Positions 57,114 to 64,000 of a DNA stretch of 64,000 nt are shown piece by piece. The position numbers were made by a program, and so were the translations under genes. The notes beneath the pieces are model-generated. The model had not been told where the DNA came from. It searched no databases and worked only from the letters and a program-made list of their open reading frames with translations. Source of the DNA: Thermococcus sp. MV5. GTDB lineage: Archaea; Methanobacteriota_B; Thermococci; Thermococcales; Thermococcaceae. Numbering within the stretch: the stretch's first letter is position 1; every line of letters begins with the position of its first letter. The stretch lies in the NCBI RefSeq assembly GCF_012027425.1, contig NZ_SNUE01000003.1:124001-188000 (forward strand), written 5' to 3'.

Positions 57114-58888
57114 ACATAGAATCCGTCCTCTATATTCGTTCCGTCGTATATTTGGTAGCTTACTAGGTAGTATGTTGGATTTTTGTATTTTCTTGTTCTA
57201 TACCTGTCTACTCCTGCAATCCACACTATATAGTTGTCCTCTCTATAGGGATTCCTTATACTCATGATAAGGGAAACTGACGAATAATAACTCTTTTGGA
57301 TGAATTTGGTCTCTTTTATACTCTGATTTGTTATCAAAAATGTCCTTACATTTTCAAATTCTGCATTTTTCACCAAAATCCAGCTTCCGTTTGAGAATAC
57401 AAATCTTAGGGGAAATTCTTCATCAAGCTGATCTACAATTTTATTGCTTAAAGGACCTCTTACCAGAATTATATCTTTCTTAAGGTCTTCTTGGGTAAGG
57501 TTTATATCAGCCTTTATTTCAATTTTTATTTCTCCAGGCCACTGAGAATAGAAAGTTTGAAGGTAGTTTCTTATTATCTTTGCAGTCTCCTTGTCGTACT
57601 CCACTCCATTTTTATCTGGGTTTTGGGTACCGTAGACTATCAAAACTTCTCCTTCTCTAACTACATCCTCTAGTGCTCTTAGAGGTGTTACTGGGACTTC
57701 TTTCTCATAAATCTCCTTAGCTTTCTCGTTCGGAACTTTTTCACTCAGTTCAGTTAGTATGTTTAAAATGTACTCATCAAGAGGCTCATTTTCCTCAATG
57801 GCAATCTTTGAATACTTTTCATAGAGGGATATTATTTCTTCGATCCAGAACTCACCCCACGCTTTTTCCATTTGGAGAGAAAGCTCTGCATAATCTTTAT
57901 TTATTTTACTTAAGGCAAAGTATGCCCATGCGTCGGCGAAGCTTTCGTATATCATCCCTGTATCCCCCCAAAAATGAATGTCGTAGATGGCTAGGTATGG
58001 CATATCTTCTTCTATTATGCTTTCTAAATACTGAAGAGGCTTAACTTTGTAGCCATAATATTCATCAAGTTTTTCTGTAGTAATATCGTGCCCAAGTTCA
58101 TGATAAATAAACTCTAAAACCCACAATTTATCGAATTCACTATTGTTTAGATAAACACTGTTCAATGGAAGACCAAATATTGTGTCTTTTGCTCTAAGAA
58201 ATCCCCAGTAAGTCTTTGGCGGATTCCTTCTAACCAACGGCGGTATCCCACCAGAACCATATATTTTTGTTTCATTAACTTCCTCTCTAAAGCTGTGTCC
58301 GTGAATGCAGACTAGATATGGAAAGTGGAATTCAAAACGCACTTTTGTTAGATTCATATAGGGTTTCATGAACTCATCTGGGGGAAGAAAGGTTATCGCA
58401 GAGCTATAGAGTTGCAAATCCTTGCTGTAACAGTCCTCATGTGCTTTAAAGAACTCCATGAAGTTTGTGTCTCGGGAGAAGTTCCTTAAAACATTAACTA
58501 TCTTATCGAGCTCTAGGTCTTGCCAATTGGTATAAATCCTTCTCATTTCGGGAGGTTCTGAAAACTGCAAAAGATAAGCATCAAGAACGAACAGTTTATA
58601 GTCTCTTTCTGGAATAGTCGTTGCATCTTTGAAATAATCTTTGAGCATCTTCACAGCTTCGTGGTCTCTGTATTTTCCAAACCACATTTCCACATCATTA
58701 ACGTACTCTCTTCTATTGATCACAAATTCGTCATGACCAAATGCAAGATAATAAGTTATAGAGAGCAACTCTTCATTTGGATTTATCTTTATTAGAACAT
58801 TATTTTGCTCAAACTGGTATGCATTAGCACTTGGAAGGAATATTAAAAGTAGTAAAATTGCCGTTAATTCCCGTTTCATAGGCATCAT
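57104..58888 (-). CDS. Secreted DUF4932-type zinc metalloprotease
   Basis: 594 residues. A signal peptide (KRELTAILLLLIFLPSANA, about 5-24) precedes a catalytic domain with the zinc helix FIYHELGHD near 263 and a distal Glu in YESFADAWAY near 316 as third ligand, the gluzincin arrangement of DUF4932 proteins. After about residue 380 a second domain with an S-layer-like or unknown fold begins (VLIVYGTQNPDKNG, DIILVRGPLSNKIV) and ends with no anchor. It is probably exported to the surface or medium for peptide breakdown. A TATA element (58908-58917, minus strand) lies about 25 bases before the ATG and no ribosome site is seen, so the mRNA is likely leaderless. Confidence 0.82.
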   Translation of the reverse strand: MMPMKRELTAILLLLIFLPSANAYQFEQNNVLIKINPNEELLSITYYLAFGHDEFVINRREYVNDVEMWFGKYRDHEAVKMLKDYFKDATTIPERDYKLFVLDAYLLQFSEPPEMRRIYTNWQDLELDKIVNVLRNFSRDTNFMEFFKAHEDCYSKDLQLYSSAITFLPPDEFMKPYMNLTKVRFEFHFPYLVCIHGHSFREEVNETKIYGSGGIPPLVRRNPPKTYWGFLRAKDTIFGLPLNSVYLNNSEFDKLWVLEFIYHELGHDITTEKLDEYYGYKVKPLQYLESIIEEDMPYLAIYDIHFWGDTGMIYESFADAWAYFALSKINKDYAELSLQMEKAWGEFWIEEIISLYEKYSKIAIEENEPLDEYILNILTELSEKVPNEKAKEIYEKEVPVTPLRALEDVVREGEVLIVYGTQNPDKNGVEYDKETAKIIRNYLQTFYSQWPGEIKIEIKADINLTQEDLKKDIILVRGPLSNKIVDQLDEEFPLRFVFSNGSWILVKNAEFENVRTFLITNQSIKETKFIQKSYYSSVSLIMSIRNPYREDNYIVWIAGVDRYRTRKYKNPTYYLVSYQIYDGTNIEDGFYVYS

Positions 58889-58976
58889 AAATATTGTCTA
58901 TACTTTGAAATATTTAACCTTAAATCCCGGCAAAACTTTAAAACATCTGAACCCAACATTATTAGGGTGGCCTAAA

Positions 58977-59945
58977 ATGAGAAAGATAATAATATTTTTG
59001 ATGCTCATGCTTTCACTCTCTTCCCCTGTCATAGCTCAAGAAAAACCACTGGTAATCACGAGCATAGCTCCGATAGCAGAGATAATTAAAGAGGCCTTTG
59101 GAGAGAGTCTCCAAGTAGAATACCTTGTCCCTCCAGGGATCGATCCACACCAGTACCAACTTACCCCGGAACAAATTGAAAAAATTCAGAGGGCTGATGT
59201 TATACTCACGATTGGCCACTTGCCAGCTGAAGAAAAAATAGAGGAGATTGAGAAAGAAGGAATCTTGAAGGGAGAGGTTTTGGGCATAGAAGATTATCAA
59301 AAGCATGGTTTTCATTATCTTCCTGAGAGGTGGTACTATAACAAGAATAACCCCCATGGAGTGTGGCTTGATCCATATAATGCTCTTGCAATTGCTGAAG
59401 CAGTTAAAGAAGTTTTGGTAACTCTTTATCCTTATAATGGCTATTTCGAGAACCAGTATTCTATGTTCAAGGCTAAGATAGAGGGCATAATTCTTTCTTA
59501 TCAAGCTCTCAATATAACGGGAAAAAGAGCAATAGTTGAACTTCCTTCTCAACAGTATGCAGTGGAATGGATGGGGATAGAAGCCGTAACTTCAATAAAA
59601 CCTGAAGAAGAAGTTCCAGCTAGGAGTGTGGATGAACTTTTAGAAACAATGAAAACAGTTGATGTAATAATTTACTCTGAGGATTCTCCTGAGTCTTTGA
59701 AAAATGCTGCTTTGGAGCTTTCACGAAGAAGCGGAGTGCCAGTAGTTGAAGTGTCTACGACATGGGTAGGTAAGAAATATTCAGAAGTACTTGCCCAAAA
59801 CTCTGCCAACATTCTCCTAGCCTTTAAGGAGCCTCCATATAAAGAAGTTCCCAAGTCTGCAAGCTTGAACACCACTTATATACTTCTTTCGCTTATAGTG
59901 GGGATAACATTGGGGACAGCTATAGGTGTGATAATAAAGAAATGA
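58977..59945 (+). CDS. Zinc/manganese ABC-type solute-binding protein with C-terminal membrane anchor
   Basis: 323 residues of the ZnuA/TroA cluster A-I family. Signal peptide (residues 2-20); metal ligands His58 in PGIDPHQYQL, His near 127 in NPHGVWLDP, Glu or His in IVELPSQQYAVEWMG near 195, and Asp/Glu in IIYSEDSPE near 235. A C-terminal membrane helix (TYILLSLIVGITLGTAIGVII, about 300-320) anchors it outside the cell. The ATG at 58977 follows AGGGTGGCC. No permease or ATPase gene for metal uptake is adjacent, so the rest of the transporter must lie elsewhere. It diverges from the DUF4932 protease and faces the nucleoside transporter. Confidence 0.88.
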   Translation: MRKIIIFLMLMLSLSSPVIAQEKPLVITSIAPIAEIIKEAFGESLQVEYLVPPGIDPHQYQLTPEQIEKIQRADVILTIGHLPAEEKIEEIEKEGILKGEVLGIEDYQKHGFHYLPERWYYNKNNPHGVWLDPYNALAIAEAVKEVLVTLYPYNGYFENQYSMFKAKIEGIILSYQALNITGKRAIVELPSQQYAVEWMGIEAVTSIKPEEEVPARSVDELLETMKTVDVIIYSEDSPESLKNAALELSRRSGVPVVEVSTTWVGKKYSEVLAQNSANILLAFKEPPYKEVPKSASLNTTYILLSLIVGITLGTAIGVIIKK

Positions 59946-59952
59946 AAAGAGG

Positions 59953-60858
59953 TCACTCTCTCTTGTAAGGCTTTCCATCCCACTTGGGAACTCTCACTTT
60001 TCCTATTATCCCTGCAACTATGATTAGAGTCACCAAATAGGGGAGTGTTGCCACGAACTGCCATGGAATAACTTTCTGGACTGCTGGAGTTGTCCTGACC
60101 CATACTGAGAGGTTGTCAAAGAATCCAAAGATGAATCCCCCTAGAAGGGCCCTTAATGGATTCCATCCGCTGAATACCATGTTTGCTAATGCTATAAAAC
60201 CTCTTCCGGCGGAAAGCTGTTTCGTAACTGTGCCAAGCCAATCAACACTCATAAAAGCTCCTCCAAGACCTGCAAGAGTTGCTCCATAAACTGTGGCCAA
60301 AAACCTATAGCGTTCGACATTAATACCTAACGCATCTGCTGCTTCTGGATTCTCACCTACAGACCGTATCCTAAGCCCTAATGGAGTTTTAAAGAGCACC
60401 CAGTGGGTTAGCACAGTAATCACTATTGTTATGATGACCACTGGACTTAAACTTCCGTAGGCAGTTTTTATTAGGGGTTCTATTCTAAAGTTTGAAGGCA
60501 CTTGGTGCTGACCTGCTGTTCCCCAATATGCAGGGATTCCAAAGGCTACTATACCTAATGCTAGCAGATTGACACCTATACCTGGTATAACGTGATCTCC
60601 TTTTAGATATACTGTTATAAATCCATGGAGCATTCCCAAGAGCATACCTACAAATGCGCCTCCCAAGAGTCCTATCCATGGATTCCCAGTAATTTCAGCA
60701 AAAATAGCTCCAAAAAATGCACTCATGAGAAGTATTCCCTCGTATCCTATATTTACTACACCAGCTCTTTCGCTTACTACTGCTCCCACACTTGTAAGGA
60801 CTAAGGGAACCATTGCTGTTAATGCTCCTATAAGGGTTGAAATTACTGCATCCATCAT
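59953..60858 (-). CDS. BMP/PnrA-type nucleoside ABC transporter permease 2
   Basis: 301 residues, about eight membrane helices, of the simple-sugar/nucleoside permease family (YufQ/NupQ type). Signatures: GAVVSERAGVVNIGYEGILLM near 26-46 and the coupling segment RIRSVGENPEAADALGIN near 180. It pairs with permease 1, its start overlapping that gene's stop by four bases (ATGA). The ATG at 60858 follows GGGTGAGAAA. It is the last gene of the transporter operon. Confidence 0.92.
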   Translation of the reverse strand: MMDAVISTLIGALTAMVPLVLTSVGAVVSERAGVVNIGYEGILLMSAFFGAIFAEITGNPWIGLLGGAFVGMLLGMLHGFITVYLKGDHVIPGIGVNLLALGIVAFGIPAYWGTAGQHQVPSNFRIEPLIKTAYGSLSPVVIITIVITVLTHWVLFKTPLGLRIRSVGENPEAADALGINVERYRFLATVYGATLAGLGGAFMSVDWLGTVTKQLSAGRGFIALANMVFSGWNPLRALLGGFIFGFFDNLSVWVRTTPAVQKVIPWQFVATLPYLVTLIIVAGIIGKVRVPKWDGKPYKRE

Positions 60859-61886
60859 TTTCTCACCCCCCTTTTCAATAGATCCAAAAGTCCTGGTATG
60901 GCAACTGTAACGACTATAATTCCCTGAACCATTCTAACCATCTCCAAAGGGACTCCTGCTTCAATCTGCATAGCTGTAGCTCCAGCTTTAAGCATACCAA
61001 AGAATATTCCACTGAATATTATTCCAATGGGATGGTTTCTGCCCACTAATGAGACTCCAATTCCATCGAATCCATATCCATAAATGTTTGCCATTCCCTG
61101 ACTTATTGCATAGCTTGGTGGTCTTCCCATGACTTCAGTAGCTCCAGCTAGACCGCTCATAATTCCGCCTAGTAAGAATGACCATATCACTGCTTTTTTG
61201 GGGTTTATACCTCCATAACGTGCTGCTCTTTCATTATATCCGCTAACTCTTAGTTCATAGCCTAATGTGGTATGCCAGAGAATGTAATATGCTATGAGGG
61301 CTGCTGCCACAGAAATGACAAAGGCCCATGATAACTCTGTTCCTCTTATTACTATTGGAAATCTCGCACTTACAGGGACGGCTATGGTTTTGTTTGGGTC
61401 ATCTGGATTGGGTATTTTCTGAAGCACTATATACAAGGCAATGAAATATGCCATCCAATTTAACATGATTGTAGAAACAACCTCGTTAACTCCTCTAAAG
61501 ACCTTTAAAAAGGCAGGAATGGACATCCACACAAGTCCCGCAATTATTCCACCAAGAAGGCCTATTAAAACATTTCCCAGAATATTAGTGAAGATAATTG
61601 CAGCTATAGCTCCAAAATACACTGTTCCTTCGGCACCTATGTTGAATAGACCTGTCCTTGCACCAAGTCCAAAGGTTAGTGCGGTTAAAATTATTGGTGT
61701 TGCGGCACTCAGAGTCATAGCCCATCCATATTTGGATCCTAATGCACCATCGAAGAGGGCTACATATGCTTCAGTCGGACTGTATCCAGAGAATGCTAGT
61801 ATAATGGCACCTATTAACATTCCTATTATGATAGCTATTAGACTTTCTACAAGAGGCTTAAAGAACCCTTTAATGTTAGCTTTCAT
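60855..61886 (-). CDS. BMP/PnrA-type nucleoside ABC transporter permease 1
   Basis: 343 residues, about ten membrane helices, YufP/NupP type. Family segments: ARTGLFNIGAEGTVYFGAIAA near 75, and GYNERAARYGGINPKKAVIWS near 218 as coupling helix. It overlaps the ATPase gene by 11 bases at its start and permease 2 at its end, so the three are translated together. In bacteria this pair imports guanosine and other nucleosides; substrate here is by family only. Confidence 0.92.
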   Translation of the reverse strand: MKANIKGFFKPLVESLIAIIIGMLIGAIILAFSGYSPTEAYVALFDGALGSKYGWAMTLSAATPIILTALTFGLGARTGLFNIGAEGTVYFGAIAAIIFTNILGNVLIGLLGGIIAGLVWMSIPAFLKVFRGVNEVVSTIMLNWMAYFIALYIVLQKIPNPDDPNKTIAVPVSARFPIVIRGTELSWAFVISVAAALIAYYILWHTTLGYELRVSGYNERAARYGGINPKKAVIWSFLLGGIMSGLAGATEVMGRPPSYAISQGMANIYGYGFDGIGVSLVGRNHPIGIIFSGIFFGMLKAGATAMQIEAGVPLEMVRMVQGIIVVTVAIPGLLDLLKRGVRK

Positions 61887-63405
61887 GTTTTATACCTCCC
61901 ATCATTAGTCCTATTTGTTCTTCAGTAACCTCTTCAGGCTTTACGATCCCAACGAACTTTCCTTCATACATTATTGCCATTCTATCACTAAGCTGGAGAA
62001 CTTCATCCAAATCTGCAGACACCAAAAGAACAGCCTTATTCTCATTCCTAAGTTTTATCAAGTAATTTCTTATGTACTCTGTCGAAGCAACATCAACACC
62101 CCTTGTAGGCTGAGAGGCTATAATGAATTCTGGTTGTTTGCTCACTTCTCTTGCCACGATAAGCTTTTGTTGATTTCCTCCACTCAAGCTCTTTGCTGGA
62201 GATTCTATACTTGGAACCAAGACCTCAAAGTTCTCTACAAGTTTTGCTGCATGTTCTTTAGCTTTATCCCATCTTAGCATTCCCACGGGACCTCTAAATG
62301 TGTCTCTCCAGTGAAGTCCAAGGATCGAGTTTTCAGCAACACTCATCTCGGTTACCAGCCCCATGTGGATCCTATCCTCTGGAATGTGGGCCACTCCAAG
62401 ATCGTAGAGCTCTTTTGGTGGTCTTCCAGTGATGTCTTTTCCGTTAAGAATGACTTTACCTTTTGCAATTTTTCTTAATCCGCTTATGGCTTCTATGAGT
62501 TCAGTTTGTCCGTTTCCTTCGACTCCTGCTATTCCAAAGATCTCCCCAGCTCTCACTTCAAATGTCAAACCCTTTACAGCATCTTGTCCCCTATCTCCTT
62601 TTACCCACAAATCTTGCACTTGTAGCACTGGCTTACCGGCTTCTTTTGGGGGCTTTTCTATCTTGAGAACCACTTCTCTTCCTACCATCATTTTAGCTAA
62701 TTCTTTGGGGGAGGTTTCGCTTGTATTTACAGTTCCTATTAGTTCTCCTTTTCTAAGGACTGTTACTCTATCTGTTATCTCCATAACTTCTTTGAGTTTG
62801 TGGCTGATAAAGATGATCGTTTTACCTTGAGATTTTAGCTTTTTGAGTACCTCGAAAAGCTCTTTCACTTCTATTGGAGTAAGTACTGCAGTTGGCTCGT
62901 CTAAAATAAGTACATCCACATCTCTGTAGAGAGTTTTTAAAATTTCAATTCTTTGTTGGACACCAACAGGGAGGGTTTCTACAGGAACATCAAGGGAAAC
63001 TTGAAAGTTTAAATCATCCATAAGCTTTTGCAATTTTTTCCTTGCTTTTTCAACATCTATTTTAGAGAAGAGACCATGACCCTCCATTCCCAGGATAATA
63101 TTGTGAAGCCCATCAAAAACATCTACCAGCGTGAAATGCTGGTGAACCATACCAATTCCATTTGCAAGAGCATCAGCGGGACTTTTAAATCTCACTTCTT
63201 TTCCGTTCACAAGTATTTTACCCTCTGTTGGATGAAGCATTCCAGAGAGTATCTTCATTAAAGTTGTTTTTCCAGCTCCATTCTCACCCAATAATCCATG
63301 AATCTCACCTTTTCTTACGGAAAAGTCAACACCTTTAAGAGCTTTTGTGCCATCTGGATATACTTTGACGATCCCTTTCATTTCAATAATTGGTACTTCT
63401 TCCAT
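61876..63405 (-). CDS. BMP/PnrA-type nucleoside ABC transporter, tandem ATP-binding protein
   Basis: 509 residues with two ABC domains. Domain 1: Walker A LLGENGAGKTTLMK near 36, Q-loop MVHQHFTLV near 88, signature LPVGVQQR near 146 (in place of LSGGQ), Walker B VLILDEPTAVLTP near 164. Domain 2: GVEGNGQTELI near 294 (Walker A degenerate, lacking GKT), signature LSGGNQQKL near 408, Walker B FIIASQPTRGVD near 427 with the catalytic Glu replaced. The second site is therefore non-canonical, as usual for YufO/RbsA-like transporters. The ATG at 63405 follows AGGAGGTGCAT. Confidence 0.93.
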   Translation of the reverse strand: MEEVPIIEMKGIVKVYPDGTKALKGVDFSVRKGEIHGLLGENGAGKTTLMKILSGMLHPTEGKILVNGKEVRFKSPADALANGIGMVHQHFTLVDVFDGLHNIILGMEGHGLFSKIDVEKARKKLQKLMDDLNFQVSLDVPVETLPVGVQQRIEILKTLYRDVDVLILDEPTAVLTPIEVKELFEVLKKLKSQGKTIIFISHKLKEVMEITDRVTVLRKGELIGTVNTSETSPKELAKMMVGREVVLKIEKPPKEAGKPVLQVQDLWVKGDRGQDAVKGLTFEVRAGEIFGIAGVEGNGQTELIEAISGLRKIAKGKVILNGKDITGRPPKELYDLGVAHIPEDRIHMGLVTEMSVAENSILGLHWRDTFRGPVGMLRWDKAKEHAAKLVENFEVLVPSIESPAKSLSGGNQQKLIVAREVSKQPEFIIASQPTRGVDVASTEYIRNYLIKLRNENKAVLLVSADLDEVLQLSDRMAIMYEGKFVGIVKPEEVTEEQIGLMMGGIKHES

Positions 63406-63454
63406 AGATGCACCTCCTAAAAGGTTATAAAAGTTAAAAACAAGAAAGGAAAGA

Positions 63455-64000
63455 TCAGCTGCTTTCCCATTGTTTTGCTAAGTCTTCCATTTCTTGCCAT
63501 GTTTTTGCTTCTCTTATAGCTTCGATTTGATCTTTGGTGGTTGCCATTGGGACCTTTATTTCTCCGCTTTTGATCTTCTCTTCAAGCTCTGCAACGGCTT
63601 GCCATATCCAGTCTGGAACTTGTTTTCTTGTCTCCTCAAGTTTAGCAAAGAGCTCGTCTTCACTAGCGAGTCCTAGTTCTTTGAGTTTTTGCTGTTTTGT
63701 GTCTTCTGGTAGTGAGTTAAACATCTCTTTGACTGCATCGATGGTACTTACTCCAACACCTTGCTCATTAAGCCCAAGCTCCATTATTCCACCTTGCCAG
63801 TTGCCTTTAATGGCCATTTCAACAGCCTTGTAGACACCGACGTCCACTCTCTTCATCATTGAGGCGATTATAACGCCTGGTTTAATCCAGTCTTGTGCTG
63901 AATCAACACCAACAGCAAATGGTGGACCCATTTCTTTTCCTTGGCTCTTGAGGTACTCATCAACGGCATCGAAGACACCAAGTCCAACAGCCCCGGCTAT
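63455..64000 (-). CDS. BMP/PnrA family nucleoside-binding protein, C-terminal part
   Basis: At least 181 residues; the frame is open to the window end, so the N terminus and signal peptide lie beyond it. The segment GAVGLGVFDAVDEYLK, then GPPFAVGVDSAQDW and KPGVIIASMMKRVDVGVY, is the PnrA/Bmp fold with the substrate-contacting Asp. The tail from about 63640 downward is Glu/Lys-rich helix. It lies 49 bases before the ATPase gene and completes the nucleoside transporter set (binding protein, ATPase, two permeases). Methionines within the visible frame are internal, not starts. Confidence 0.9.
   Translation of the reverse strand: MAGAVGLGVFDAVDEYLKSQGKEMGPPFAVGVDSAQDWIKPGVIIASMMKRVDVGVYKAVEMAIKGNWQGGIMELGLNEQGVGVSTIDAVKEMFNSLPEDTKQQKLKELGLASEDELFAKLEETRKQVPDWIWQAVAELEEKIKSGEIKVPMATTKDQIEAIREAKTWQEMEDLAKQWESS

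Overview
The window reads as chromosome of a hyperthermophilic euryarchaeon of the order Thermococcales, most likely a low-GC Thermococcus. Reasons: a linked 16S–tRNA-Ala(TGC)–23S operon that is far more GC-rich than its AT-rich surroundings, with no linked 5S; class I lysyl-tRNA synthetase; TATA-binding protein; an indolepyruvate oxidoreductase/ADP-forming acyl-CoA synthetase operon; branched-polyamine synthase; diphthine synthase; GTP-dependent PEP carboxykinase; and a four-cysteine ferredoxin of the T. litoralis type. The species cannot be fixed by eye. Genes are dense, often overlap by 4-30 bases, and usually start 4-8 bases after a GGTGA-type ribosome binding site.

Layout. 1-5.9 kb: end of PRPP synthetase, then the rRNA operon, in which both pre-rRNA processing stems and their bulge-helix-bulge (BHB) motifs can be paired base by base. 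6-20.7 kb: housekeeping block (MDP-1 phosphatase, DUF366, SEC59-like kinase, LysRS, methyltransferase, a lone IorB paralogue, DtxR regulator, AzgA-type purine permease, malic enzyme, DphB, BpsA, MIP18 protein, ferredoxin, PncB, a pterin enzyme, MetRS). 20.8-24.8 kb: a secreted coiled-coil protein that looks frameshifted, a membrane-anchored winged-helix regulator, a TSUP exporter and an M42 aminopeptidase. 24.9-33.2 kb: TBP, HDAC-like deacetylase, acdA-iorA-iorB operon, thymidylate kinase and a sugar-nucleotide pair. 33.3-43.9 kb: PEPCK, MgtE with two PhoU/TrkA_C proteins, a double metallophosphoesterase, a CBS protein, a two-gene pathway for cyclic 2,3-diphosphoglycerate, and an aromatic amino-acid permease. 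44-59.9 kb: Lhr helicase, beta-propeller membrane protein, prolyl oligopeptidase, a small accessory cluster (ATC hydrolase-like, DUF4097, CPBP), FKBP, CysRS, M20 peptidase, tautomerase, purine phosphoribosyltransferase, a secreted DUF4932 protease and a zinc-binding lipoprotein-like protein. 59.9-64 kb: BMP/PnrA-type nucleoside ABC transporter, cut by the window end.

How the genes fit together. The iorAB-acdA operon turns aryl pyruvates into aryl acetates with reduction of ferredoxin and ATP formation, typical of peptide fermentation; the ferredoxin, aminopeptidases, prolyl oligopeptidase and aromatic permease match that lifestyle. Malic enzyme and PEPCK link C4 and C3 metabolism. The purine permease, nucleoside ABC transporter and phosphoribosyltransferases give purine salvage. 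BpsA and the cyclic diphosphoglycerate genes suggest two layers of thermoprotection.

No CRISPR array, complete insertion sequence or prophage is visible. Two short remnants of one IS200/IS605-like family are suspected (18.3 and 55.7 kb). The most rewarding second looks are the frameshifted secreted protein with its membrane-bound regulator and palindromic operator, the cyclic diphosphoglycerate operon, the degenerate enzyme domains (second metallophosphoesterase domain, phosphomannomutase-like protein), and repeat pairs in several promoters.
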